A stretch of DNA of 64,000 bases from Halarcobacter sp. (GTDB taxonomy: Bacteria > Campylobacterota > Campylobacteria > Campylobacterales > Arcobacteraceae): NCBI RefSeq assembly GCF_963675975.1, contig NZ_OY780939.1:992001-1056000 (forward strand), in the 5' to 3' direction. Positions within the stretch are counted from its first letter, which is position 1, and every line of letters begins with the position of its first letter. The notes under the pieces were generated by a model. That model was given only the letters and a program-made list of their open reading frames with translations. It was not told the origin of the DNA and ran no database searches. The position numbers and the translations under genes were made by a program. Positions 1 to 8,003 of the stretch are shown here, piece after piece.

Positions 1-906
1 AATGGATTACATTCTATATATTATGCTGATGGCGCAGTTAATACTTGGAAAGGTATGCAAGAGCTAATCTCTGAAGCAAAATCTGGTAAAAAATTAAAAG
101 CTTTATACACTCACCCAAATACTCCAATAAAATGTGGTGGAGCTCCAAAGAAAATTATGTATCTTACAAATGCAAGACTAAATGAAGCAGGTGTTAGAGA
201 TAACGTGGATATGTGGTTTTATCCAAACGGTTCAAAAATGTTTGGTGTTCCAGAATATCATGAGGCAATTGTTAAACAATTTGAAGCTAGAAATATGAAC
301 TGGGAATATAAAAACAATCTTATAGAAGTTGATACAGAAAATAAAATAGCAACTTTTGAGAAAAGATGGTTTGAAAAAGGTGAATGGGATGAAGATTTAG
401 AAGAGTATGAGATGATTCCTGTAAGTAAAAAAGTTCAAAGAGAATATGATTTCATGCATGTAACACCACCAATGAGAGCACCTGATGCAGTTAAAAACTC
501 TAGTTTAGCATGGCAAAGAGGTAGTGCTTCAAAAGGTGGATGGGTTGAACTAAACAAAGAAACATTACAACATACAAGATATCCAAATGTATTTGGTATT
601 GGGGATGTTGCTGGTATTCCTATGGGAAAAACAGGAGGAAGTGCAAGAAAACAATATAAAGTTTTAGTAGAAAACTTAATTGCAGCAATGGAAGGAAAAG
701 AATTAGCAGCTAAATATGCAGGTTATACTGTGTGTCCTTTAATTACAGATATTGGAAAAGTTATGTTAGCGGAGTTTAATTGGACTAAAAAACCAACTCC
801 ATCTTTCCCTCTTGATCCTACACAAGAGAGATATATTTGGTGGTTATTAAAAGTTTATTTACTTAAACCAATGACAGTTTATGGAATGTTATCAGGTAAA
901 GCATAA
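1..906 (+). CDS. sqr: Sulfide:quinone oxidoreductase, C-terminal part (5' end outside window)
   Basis: The reading frame is open from the first base, so the gene is cut by the window edge; about 301 codons are visible. The protein is an FAD-dependent oxidoreductase that would oxidise sulfide and pass electrons to quinone at the membrane. The visible part contains the CGGAPKK motif typical of sulfide:quinone oxidoreductases, with its redox-active cysteine, an FAD-binding FGIGDVAGIPMGKTGG segment, and a late conserved cysteine in YTVCPLITDIG followed by AEF. The C-terminus is amphipathic (WWLLKVYLLKP), as expected for membrane attachment. The next genes encode c-type cytochromes and a Psr-type enzyme, which fits sulfur metabolism. 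The SQR subtype cannot be decided from this part; a related flavocytochrome c-type flavoprotein is less likely. Confidence 0.85.
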   Translation, partial: NGLHSIYYADGAVNTWKGMQELISEAKSGKKLKALYTHPNTPIKCGGAPKKIMYLTNARLNEAGVRDNVDMWFYPNGSKMFGVPEYHEAIVKQFEARNMNWEYKNNLIEVDTENKIATFEKRWFEKGEWDEDLEEYEMIPVSKKVQREYDFMHVTPPMRAPDAVKNSSLAWQRGSASKGGWVELNKETLQHTRYPNVFGIGDVAGIPMGKTGGSARKQYKVLVENLIAAMEGKELAAKYAGYTVCPLITDIGKVMLAEFNWTKKPTPSFPLDPTQERYIWWLLKVYLLKPMTVYGMLSGKA

Positions 907-917
907 GAGAGGCTATT

Positions 918-1496
918 TTGAAAAAACAATTTAAGGCAATAGCAATTTTTATTTTAATTGGTAGTTTATCTTTGATTTATGCTCAGAAATTAACTTTAGA
1001 AGGTGTAAAAAAAACAGCTTCAAAAGTTACAAAAGAGTTTGAATCTAGATTAAAAAAAGAGTTAAAAGATGCAAAAAGATCTGGTGGTACTAAAACTATG
1101 ACTGATTTTTGTATAAATGATTCTAAAAAAATTCAAAAAGAGATAAGTGAAAAGTATGGTTCAAAAATTTCTATAAAAAGAATTAGTTTAAATAATAGAA
1201 ATGATAAAGCAAAACCAGAAGAAAATGAGATAAAAATACTAGAAGCTTTTGATTTAATTCAAAAATCAGATGCCTATGAGCCAGAACAAATTGTTCAAAT
1301 AGTTGATGATAACACTTATAAAGTCTATTCACCTATTCAAATGAATAGTAGAGATTGTAAAAAATGTCATGGTTTAGATAGAAAAGTTGATAAAGAAGCT
1401 AAAAAGAGGTTCTCTGAAATTTATAAAAATGACAGAGGATATGGACATAAAAGTGGAGATATTAGAGGTGCAGTTGTAGTGACTGTCTCTAAGTAA
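918..1496 (+). CDS. Periplasmic c-type heme protein, DUF3365/Tll0287-like
   Basis: This 192-residue protein starts at a TTG with an AGAGAGG ribosome binding site just upstream, 11 bases after the SQR stop. Residues 1-22 form a signal peptide ending near YAQ. A single heme-binding CKKCH motif lies at residues 147-151, in a C-terminal region ending in a GDIRGAVVVTVS segment, which resembles the DUF3365 (Tll0287-like) heme sensor or electron-carrier family. The sequence shows a signal peptide and one heme site; the family assignment is from pattern recognition. Its place between sqr and a diheme cytochrome suggests a periplasmic electron carrier or redox sensor for the sulfur locus. Confidence 0.75.
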   Translation: MKKQFKAIAIFILIGSLSLIYAQKLTLEGVKKTASKVTKEFESRLKKELKDAKRSGGTKTMTDFCINDSKKIQKEISEKYGSKISIKRISLNNRNDKAKPEENEIKILEAFDLIQKSDAYEPEQIVQIVDDNTYKVYSPIQMNSRDCKKCHGLDRKVDKEAKKRFSEIYKNDRGYGHKSGDIRGAVVVTVSK

Positions 1497-1514
1497 TTAA
1501 AAAAAGGAATTTAA

Positions 1515-2177
1515 ATGCAAGTTAAAAAAGCAGTTTTATTAGGTTTCATAGCATGTTTCTTTGCCTTTGAAGCTACAGCAGCAGATATGAGTTATACAAA
1601 TGCTGAAATTTATACAAAAATGTGTTCTAAATGTCATGGATTAAGTGCAGAGGGAAACCCAGCTAAAAAAGGTCCAGCTTTAAATGACCAAACTGCTCAT
1701 GAACTTGAAATCAGTTTATATGATTTAAAAAGTGGAGGATTAAACCAATCTTCAGGAACTGAGCACGAAGTTATGGAACATAATATGAAAAAGATTATTG
1801 AAAAAGGTATGAATTATGAGCCAAAATCTATGGCTGAATATATCTTTACATCTTTTAATTCAGAGGCAAAATATTATAAAAAAACTACTGGAAAAACAAA
1901 TTATACTGTATCAGAAATTTATGCAGAAATGTGTTCAAAATGTCATGGTCGAAATGCAGAGGGAAATCCTGCTAAAAAAGGTCCTGCACTTAATGATAAA
2001 ACTGCACATGAAATTGAAGCAGAGTTATTAGATATTCAAAGTGGTGGATTAAACCAATCTTCAGGAACAGAGCATGAAGTAATGGAGCATAATCAAAATA
2101 AAATTGAAGAAAAAGGTATGAGTTATACTCCTAAAGAGATGGCTAAATACATAGAAGAAAACTTCTTAAAAAACTAA
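1515..2177 (+). CDS. Tandem diheme cytochrome c
   Basis: A 220-residue exported cytochrome c made of two near-identical class I-like units. Residues 1-23 are a signal peptide (cleavage near ATAAD). Heme motifs CSKCH lie at residues 37-41 and 140-144, each followed by an AEGNPAKKGPALND segment and later by GGLNQSSGTEHEVMEHN. The two units are offset by 103 residues. Methionines in KGMNY and KGMSY are candidate distal heme ligands. A ribosome binding site AAAGGAAT precedes the ATG. It should carry electrons in the periplasm, most plausibly between the sulfur enzymes here and a terminal oxidase or the cytochrome b fusion downstream; that pairing is inferred from gene order. Confidence 0.85.
   Translation: MQVKKAVLLGFIACFFAFEATAADMSYTNAEIYTKMCSKCHGLSAEGNPAKKGPALNDQTAHELEISLYDLKSGGLNQSSGTEHEVMEHNMKKIIEKGMNYEPKSMAEYIFTSFNSEAKYYKKTTGKTNYTVSEIYAEMCSKCHGRNAEGNPAKKGPALNDKTAHEIEAELLDIQSGGLNQSSGTEHEVMEHNQNKIEEKGMSYTPKEMAKYIEENFLKN
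1590..2171 (+). repeat. Intragenic tandem duplication of a cytochrome c unit
   Basis: Two copies of a roughly 270-base coding unit sit 309 bases apart inside the diheme cytochrome gene (about 1590-1862 and 1899-2171). Segments such as the codons for NPAKKGPALND and SSGTEHEVMEHN are nearly identical, while third positions differ, so the duplication is not fresh. Confidence 0.8.
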
Positions 2178-2178
2178 A

Positions 2179-2207
2179 AAAGTAAGGGTTTTACCTTTAC
2201 TTTTTAT
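2179..2207 (+). terminator. Rho-independent terminator after the diheme cytochrome gene
   Basis: A stem of 10 pairs (AAAGTAAGGG with CCTTTACTTT, one G-U pair) around a TTTTA loop is followed by further T and A-T bases. It starts right after the stop codon at 2177 and would separate the cytochrome genes from the small gene at 2219. Confidence 0.7.
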
Positions 2208-2218
2208 ATTGGATAAAA

Positions 2219-2446
2219 ATGATTAATTTAAAAAAAGAGAGTATTATCTTTTTAGTGTTATTTATATTAACATCTTTTGTATTTCATTATGCATCTTGGC
2301 TTAGCCATCCAGTGGAACATATGAATGCACTTTTTTCACATTCAATGCCTTATCATCCCTTATTATATGTATTTTTAATATATTTATTGATTGCAATTCT
2401 AAGAGGTTTTATTTTATTGATTAAAAAAATTATAGGTAAAAAGTAA
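2219..2446 (+). CDS. Small His-rich two-helix membrane protein, unknown function
   Basis: A 75-residue protein that I do not recognise. It has two hydrophobic segments (about residues 9-29 and 48-67) joined by a loop with six histidines between residues 23 and 46 (HYASWLSHPVEH, FSHSMPYHP) and a basic C-terminal tail ending KKIIGKK. The gene follows a terminator, and its start codon has only a weak ribosome binding site (GGATAAAA). The histidines could bind heme or metal, which would fit the cytochrome genes on both sides, but that is speculation. Confidence 0.6.
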   Translation: MINLKKESIIFLVLFILTSFVFHYASWLSHPVEHMNALFSHSMPYHPLLYVFLIYLLIAILRGFILLIKKIIGKK

Positions 2447-2468
2447 ACTTTTTAAAAATATATATTTA

Positions 2469-2486
2469 TGAATGAATAGTCATATG
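2469..2486. promoter_or_regulatory. Operator copy A: degenerate palindrome before the cytochrome b-DHC gene
   Basis: The 18 bases TGAATGAATAGTCATATG share TGAATAGTCAT with the better palindromes at 3678-3695 and 15758-15775. The left arm is intact and the right arm is degraded (ATATG in place of ATTCA). The site ends 10 bases before the ATG at 2497, so if functional it would most simply act by blocking transcription or initiation. Confidence 0.4.
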
Positions 2487-2496
2487 TCAGGTTAAT

Positions 2497-3630
2497 ATGA
2501 ATAATAATTATAGAACATACGTTTGGTCTTTCCTTGGTAGAATAAGTCATTGGCTTTTAGTAATAAGTTTATTTTCTTGTTTTATAACATCTTTTTATGA
2601 AGAACTTCTTACTCTTCATGTTTCAATTGGTATTGTTGTTTTTGGTATGCTTATGATGAAAATTGTATGGGGAGTAATTGGACCTAAATATGCTAGATGG
2701 AGTGATTTTAAATTTGCATTAAAAGATTTGAAGTTTTATTTTGTTGAAAAAATTAGAAATAGATATAGAACAATACAACCAGGACATAATCCAGCTTCAT
2801 CTTGGTTTGCTTTTTTAGTAACGTGGTTTGGTATTATTTGTTGTACAAGTGGATTTTTACTTTATGGAATACAAGAGGGGAATGGGATATTCTCATCTTT
2901 AAATGAAAAATATATTTCAAAAAGTGAAATATTAGACTCAACTCATATATTTTTAGCATATTTATTACTAGTTATGATATTTGCACATGTGTCTGGTGTA
3001 TTAATAGAACAGTTTTATCATAAAACAAATATGGTAATGGCAATGGTTAGTGGATATAAAAAAGCTAAGGGTGAAGATATTACTACTACTTTTAGAATGA
3101 AGTTATTAGGTTCACTGTATATTATAGGTGTATTAATTATTGCAGTATACTCTTATTGTACACCAAATAATATGTTTACTAAAAGTAAATTTGAAAAAAT
3201 CTCTTATAAAGAATTAGATTATGACTTTTATTTTGAGTGTTCAGATTGCCATAACCTGTTTCCACCTTTTTTACTACCTGCAAACTCATGGACAGAGTTA
3301 ATGAAAAATCAACATGAACATTTTGAAGAAGATTTAGAATTAGATGAAAGTTTAGTAAAAAAAATAAATTCTTATCTGGTTACTAATTCAGCAGATAAAT
3401 CAACAAAAGAATCGGCCTATAATTTAAATAGAGAAATAAATAATTCTAAACTTTATACTATAACAAAAACTAATTACTGGAAACAGATACATAAAGATAT
3501 TCCAGAAAAAATATTTGAAAATGATATAGTTGAAAAAAAATCAAATTGTGTAGCATGTCATAAAGGATTTGAACAAGGAATAATTTTTGACATAAATATT
3601 ACATATCCTCCAAAAGTTACTAAAAAGTAA
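2497..3630 (+). CDS. Cytochrome b561-like membrane domain fused to a DHC-type diheme cytochrome c domain
   Basis: A 377-residue fusion. Residues 1-220 hold about five hydrophobic helices with histidines (H18, H41, H150, H164) placed as heme b ligands, resembling the Ni,Fe-hydrogenase or thiosulfate-reductase cytochrome b family. Residues 235-377 are periplasmic and carry CSDCH at 248-252 and CVACH at 351-355. The first motif continues FPPFLLPANSW, and a HFEEDLELD segment follows, which is the pattern of the DHC (dihaem cytochrome c) family. The protein could pass electrons between the quinone pool and periplasmic carriers. An AGG lies 5 bases before the ATG. The direction of electron flow and the partner are unknown; DHC is usually a separate protein. 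Confidence 0.8.
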   Translation: MNNNYRTYVWSFLGRISHWLLVISLFSCFITSFYEELLTLHVSIGIVVFGMLMMKIVWGVIGPKYARWSDFKFALKDLKFYFVEKIRNRYRTIQPGHNPASSWFAFLVTWFGIICCTSGFLLYGIQEGNGIFSSLNEKYISKSEILDSTHIFLAYLLLVMIFAHVSGVLIEQFYHKTNMVMAMVSGYKKAKGEDITTTFRMKLLGSLYIIGVLIIAVYSYCTPNNMFTKSKFEKISYKELDYDFYFECSDCHNLFPPFLLPANSWTELMKNQHEHFEEDLELDESLVKKINSYLVTNSADKSTKESAYNLNREINNSKLYTITKTNYWKQIHKDIPEKIFENDIVEKKSNCVACHKGFEQGIIFDINITYPPKVTKK

Positions 3631-3677
3631 TAATTTTTACTTATAATTCCCTATAGAAATCATAAAAACTTATAAAA

Positions 3678-3696
3678 AGTATGAATAGTCATTCAT
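3678..3696. promoter_or_regulatory. Operator copy B upstream of psrA
   Basis: A perfect inverted repeat ATGAAT-AGTC-ATTCAT (3681-3696) inside the longer match AGTATGAATAGTCATTCA. The 20 bases AAGTATGAATAGTCATTCAT recur at the DUF3373 porin promoter with one difference. The site lies upstream of a TTAAAA -10-like element near 3725. Arms of five bases with a four-base spacer resemble Crp/Fnr-family sites; TetR- or ArgR-type recognition is also possible. Confidence 0.65.
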
Positions 3697-3777
3697 AAAT
3701 AAGTTTTTTTTATCAAATTTAATGTTAAAATTATCTTATTAATATAAAATACTAAGTAAATATTAAGAGGAGAAAAG

Positions 3778-6225
3778 ATGCAAGTTGAGATTTCAAGAAG
3801 AAAATTTCTTCAAGGTACAGTAGCACTTTCAGTTGTAGCTGCGTCAACTTCAGCTCTATCAAATACCAAATCACATGAGGATAAAAAGGTATATGGTACA
3901 ACAAAAACATCACAAAATACAAATGATGTAAAAATTGTTCCAACCCTATGTGAGATGTGTGTTAATAAATGTGCAGCCTATGCCAGAGTTGAAAACAATG
4001 TGGTTACCAAACTTGATCCAAATCCACACTTTCCTAAATCACAAAATATGTTGTGTGCTAGGGGTAATGCTGGAATTCAAGCTTTATATGATCCTGATAG
4101 AATCAAATATCCACTTATTAGAGTAGGAGAAAGAGGTGAAGGAAAATATAAAAGAGTTACTTGGGATGAGGCATATACTTATATATCAGAAAAATTAACA
4201 AAAATTTTAGATGAAGAAGAAGATAATAGATCATGTATAGGGTATTGTGCAGGTGAAGGTATGGCTGAACATACTTTTAAAACTTTTATGCAAGATAAGT
4301 TTGGTTCAACAAATTTTGTAAATCATGCTTCAATTTGCCTTCAAACTACAGCATCTGGTTATGCTTTAACAATAGGTGGATATGGACAAGCTGATTTAGA
4401 AAATGCAGAATATATTATTATGGCTGGTGCAAATAGAGCAGAAGCTATTGTAACTCCTGATACTATGGATCTATTTAAAAGAACAAAAAGAAGAGGTGCA
4501 AAACTTGTAGTTGTTGATCCTAGATTTACAAATACAGCAGCTCATGCTGATGAGTGGGTACCTATTGAAGTTGGAACTGATTTAGCATTAGTTTTAGCTA
4601 TGACTTATGTAGTAATAACTGAAGAGTTATATAACAAAAAATTTGTATCTTTAAATGTAAATGGATTTGAAGAGTATAAAAAACATATATTAGATAATAA
4701 TTATACTCCTGAATGGGCAGAACTAATTACAGGTATAAAAGTAGCGCAGATTAAAAAAATGGCAAGAGATTTTATGCATTATGCTCCTAAATCAATCTAT
4801 TATCAAGGAAGACGAACAGCTTGGAGTAAACAAGATTTCCAACTAAGACGAGCTCAAGCTATATTTACAGCCCTTGGTGGTGGTATTGATAAAGAGGGTG
4901 GAATTATATTTGGTAAAAAATTACCACTTGGAAGTCACTATGTTAATATCCCTATGTATGCAAATGCAGAAGGAAGAATAGAAAAAGATGAAGCAGCAAT
5001 TATTGGTGGTTCTGGTTCTTGGATTGCTTGGAGAAATATGGTTGAAGAGGGAAGATCTTCTTATCCTATTAGAGGAATGTTTATTTATAAACAAAATCCA
5101 ATGCTAAGTGTTCCAAATGTTAAAAAAACTAAAAAAATGTTTGAAAAAATGGATTTAATAGTTGCAATTGAAACTATGCCAAGTGATTCAGCCATGATGG
5201 CAGATGTGATTTTACCTGAGTGTACATATTTAGAAAGAGAAGATCCTGTAAAATCTTTTGGTGGAGCACAACCTTCAATTGCATTAAGACAAGCAGCTGT
5301 AAAACCAATGTGGGAATCTAAACCAGTAATAGAAATAATGCATGGTTTAGCTAAAAAAGTTTCAAAACCATTATGGGAAATTACAAAAAAATATGATGAA
5401 GATGTACAAGATGAAATTGATGGTATGTCAGCAGAAGAGATTGAAGAATATTATGAAGAGAATGGATTTAATTTAGCTGATGCATTTGAAGAATCTCAAG
5501 AAGAGATAAACAGACATATGGTTGAAAAAGTTTATGGAAAAGAGGTTTGGGAAAAACTTAGAGAAAAAGGTGTTTACTATCTAAATATGGATAAATACTT
5601 TAAAAAACTTTCTGCTAATGAATATGAATGGTATCCAAAAAAGAAAAGATTCTATTCAGTTGTAAGAGGAGAGTTTAAATCTGATGTATTCCATGATACT
5701 TGTGTGGATGAAAAAGAGTTAGCAGTACTTAAAAAGAAATTTAAAACTCCAACTGGAAAAGTTGAATGTGTTTTAGATAACTTAGCAAGAAAAGGTGTTG
5801 ATGCAATGCCAACATGGCGAAATGATATGTATACACCAACACCAAAAGATAAATTTAGATTTATTACTGGACGTCATGCGCAGTTTACCCAAAATGCAAC
5901 ATCGAATAATGCAATGTTGTTAGATTTATTACCAGAAAACTATTTATGGGTAAACAAAAGAGTAGCAACAAGTAGAGGGATTGAGTTTGGTGATGTAGTG
6001 GAAGTAGAGAGTAAAGTAGGAAAAATACAAATAAAAGCTTATCCAACAGAAAAAATTGGACCTAATACTTTATTTTTTGTACATGGATTTGGTTCTACAT
6101 CTGATAACCTATCATTGGCTAAAGGTAATGGTGCAAGTGATAATATGATTATTGATGATGTTATTGAGCCAGTGTTTGGTAGTGCAGCGATGCATGAAAC
6201 AATTGTTGATATAAGAAAGGTTTAA
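3778..6225 (+). CDS. psrA: Molybdopterin oxidoreductase catalytic subunit, polysulfide/thiosulfate reductase type
   Basis: An 815-residue exported molybdoenzyme. Arg7-Arg8 in SRRKFLQG begin a Tat signal peptide, so the protein is folded before export. C58, C61, C65 and C93 bind a [4Fe-4S] cluster, and C187 in NHASICLQ is the expected molybdenum ligand of the Psr/Phs group. The C-terminal part (GRHAQFTQNATSNN onward) is the molybdopterin-dinucleotide binding domain. An acidic stretch around residues 541-575 (DEIDGMSAEEIEEYYEE) looks like an insertion relative to compact family members. A strong AGAGGAG ribosome binding site precedes the ATG. With the next two genes it forms a PsrABC complex that reduces, or possibly oxidises, polysulfide, sulfur or thiosulfate. 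Tetrathionate or arsenate reductase is less likely by motif. Confidence 0.85.
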   Translation: MQVEISRRKFLQGTVALSVVAASTSALSNTKSHEDKKVYGTTKTSQNTNDVKIVPTLCEMCVNKCAAYARVENNVVTKLDPNPHFPKSQNMLCARGNAGIQALYDPDRIKYPLIRVGERGEGKYKRVTWDEAYTYISEKLTKILDEEEDNRSCIGYCAGEGMAEHTFKTFMQDKFGSTNFVNHASICLQTTASGYALTIGGYGQADLENAEYIIMAGANRAEAIVTPDTMDLFKRTKRRGAKLVVVDPRFTNTAAHADEWVPIEVGTDLALVLAMTYVVITEELYNKKFVSLNVNGFEEYKKHILDNNYTPEWAELITGIKVAQIKKMARDFMHYAPKSIYYQGRRTAWSKQDFQLRRAQAIFTALGGGIDKEGGIIFGKKLPLGSHYVNIPMYANAEGRIEKDEAAIIGGSGSWIAWRNMVEEGRSSYPIRGMFIYKQNPMLSVPNVKKTKKMFEKMDLIVAIETMPSDSAMMADVILPECTYLEREDPVKSFGGAQPSIALRQAAVKPMWESKPVIEIMHGLAKKVSKPLWEITKKYDEDVQDEIDGMSAEEIEEYYEENGFNLADAFEESQEEINRHMVEKVYGKEVWEKLREKGVYYLNMDKYFKKLSANEYEWYPKKKRFYSVVRGEFKSDVFHDTCVDEKELAVLKKKFKTPTGKVECVLDNLARKGVDAMPTWRNDMYTPTPKDKFRFITGRHAQFTQNATSNNAMLLDLLPENYLWVNKRVATSRGIEFGDVVEVESKVGKIQIKAYPTEKIGPNTLFFVHGFGSTSDNLSLAKGNGASDNMIIDDVIEPVFGSAAMHETIVDIRKV

Positions 6226-6227
6226 TT

Positions 6228-6791
6228 ATGGCACGATATGCAATGGCACTAGATTATAAAGATTGCATTAACTGTAAAGCATGTGAAACAGCATGTAAAG
6301 AAGAGAATGGAATTCTTTTAGGTGCGGACAGTCACAGAATTTGGGTTGGGACAAAAGAGATAGAAGGGGAGTTTCCTTTTTTAAATATTTCATCAAGTAA
6401 TTTTTTACCTAGTCAATGTCAACAATGTTCTAATGCACCTTGTCAAGAGGTTTGCCCTACAAATGCAACTTATTATGATGAACATGGCGTGGTAAGAGTT
6501 GACCCTGATAAATGTATTTTATGTAGTTACTGTATGACAGCTTGTCCTTATGATGCAAGATATGTAGATGATAGAACAACTACTATTGATAAATGTAATT
6601 TTTGTTCTGACACAAGACTTGCAAGGGGTGAAACAACAACTGCTTGTCAAGCAACTTGTCCTACAAAAGTTAGAATCTTTGGTGATTTAGATGATCCAAA
6701 TAGTGAAATATCTGAAGTTTTAAGAACAAGAGAACACTTTACACTAAAAACTCATCTAGGTACTAAACCTAAACTATTTTATTTAACATAA
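6228..6791 (+). CDS. psrB: Four-cluster [4Fe-4S] electron transfer subunit, PsrB/PhsB type
   Basis: A 187-residue ferredoxin-like protein that begins 2 bases after psrA. It contains four cysteine groups for [4Fe-4S] clusters: CINCKACETAC (C13, C16, C19, C23), CQQCSNAPCQEVC, CILCSYCMTAC, and CNFC with a later TACQATC. This is the standard layout of the DmsB/PsrB/NrfC family. It has no signal peptide of its own, so it is expected to be exported with PsrA by the Tat system. It would pass electrons between the membrane subunit and the molybdenum subunit. Confidence 0.9.
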   Translation: MARYAMALDYKDCINCKACETACKEENGILLGADSHRIWVGTKEIEGEFPFLNISSSNFLPSQCQQCSNAPCQEVCPTNATYYDEHGVVRVDPDKCILCSYCMTACPYDARYVDDRTTTIDKCNFCSDTRLARGETTTACQATCPTKVRIFGDLDDPNSEISEVLRTREHFTLKTHLGTKPKLFYLT

Positions 6792-6803
6792 GAGGGGGCT
6801 GTT

Positions 6804-7982
6804 ATGAATATAAAATCAATAATCCCAATGAGAGATGTAACTTTAAAAGAATTGTTCTCTTTTAAAATGAGTTTTAGTAATGTAACTATGGCCTTATTAA
6901 CTTTAGGATTAGTAGCATTATTTGTTGCGGGTGCAGTAACATATTTTATAGAAGGACACCATGCATATAATGTTACAAGAGAACATCCTTGGGGACTTAT
7001 AATTGGAATGTATGTATTTTTTGTTGTATCAAGTACGGGACTTTGTATTATGTCTTCAATTGGTCATGTGTTTGGTGTAAAAGAGTTTGAGATTATAGGG
7101 AAAAGAGCAATTCTTGGAGCAATACTTACAATTTGTACAGGATTTTTAGTAATTGCACTTGAAATTGGACACCCAATTAGAATGATAATTTATAATGTAT
7201 TAACACCAGGTTTTACCTCTGCAATTTGGTGGATGGGAACACTATATGGTGCATATTTAGGATTTATTATATTTGAATTTATTTTCTTAGTAAGAGAAAA
7301 TCATAAATGGTCAAAAATATTTGGTCTAGGTGGACTTTTAGTAGGACTTGCTGCACACAGTAATTTAGGTGCAGTATTTGGGTTCTTAGTTGCAAGACCA
7401 ATATCAAATGGAGTATTTTTTCCAATATATTTTATTCTTTCAGCAATGATTACAGGTTCTTATCTACTGTTTTTAATGTATGGATTTAGATATAAAATGG
7501 ATTTTCCAAAAGAGGTTGAAGCTATGTTAGTTAAACTAGCAAAAATATTAGGATTACTTTTAGCAATTTTGATGTTTTTTGAGATTTGGAGAATGTTTAC
7601 TTCGATTTATGGTGGTATGCCAGGTCGTGCAAATGTTGCAGAACATATTTTAACAAGTCCTAACTTTTTAGTTGGGGAAGTTTTACTTGGAATGGTTATA
7701 CCTTTTATTGTTATTTTAGCAAGTAAAGGGAAAAATATAAAAGGTATGGTTTGGGCTTCAATTTTAGGAATGGTAGGTATTTTCTTTATGAGATATGATT
7801 TAGTTCATGATACTCAATTAATGCCTCTGCAGTTACTAAAAATAAGAGAATATCAATTACCTCCAACGTTTATTGAATATTTTCCATCATTTGCAGAGAT
7901 AGCAATATCAATTGGTGGAATTGGTGTCTGCTTACTAATGTATTATTTTGCAGAGAAGTTTTTTAATTTAGACTATAAATAA
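6804..7982 (+). CDS. psrC: NrfD/PsrC-family quinone-interacting membrane subunit
   Basis: A 392-residue integral membrane protein with about nine hydrophobic segments, starting 12 bases after psrB behind an AGAGGGGGC ribosome binding site. Features of the NrfD/PsrC family include a long first helix, a GHP element (EIGHPIRM) and the RPISNGVFFPIYFILSAM segment. It anchors the Psr complex in the membrane and exchanges electrons with menaquinone. Its place in a psrA-psrB-psrC-rhodanese operon supports this role. Confidence 0.88.
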   Translation: MNIKSIIPMRDVTLKELFSFKMSFSNVTMALLTLGLVALFVAGAVTYFIEGHHAYNVTREHPWGLIIGMYVFFVVSSTGLCIMSSIGHVFGVKEFEIIGKRAILGAILTICTGFLVIALEIGHPIRMIIYNVLTPGFTSAIWWMGTLYGAYLGFIIFEFIFLVRENHKWSKIFGLGGLLVGLAAHSNLGAVFGFLVARPISNGVFFPIYFILSAMITGSYLLFLMYGFRYKMDFPKEVEAMLVKLAKILGLLLAILMFFEIWRMFTSIYGGMPGRANVAEHILTSPNFLVGEVLLGMVIPFIVILASKGKNIKGMVWASILGMVGIFFMRYDLVHDTQLMPLQLLKIREYQLPPTFIEYFPSFAEIAISIGGIGVCLLMYYFAEKFFNLDYK

Positions 7983-8003
7983 AATCTAAAAAAAGGATAT
8001 GAC

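Noticed and set aside
1590-2171. Mobile or CRISPR-like repeat
   Set aside because: The two copies are coding units of one cytochrome gene and differ at silent positions, so this is an old gene duplication.
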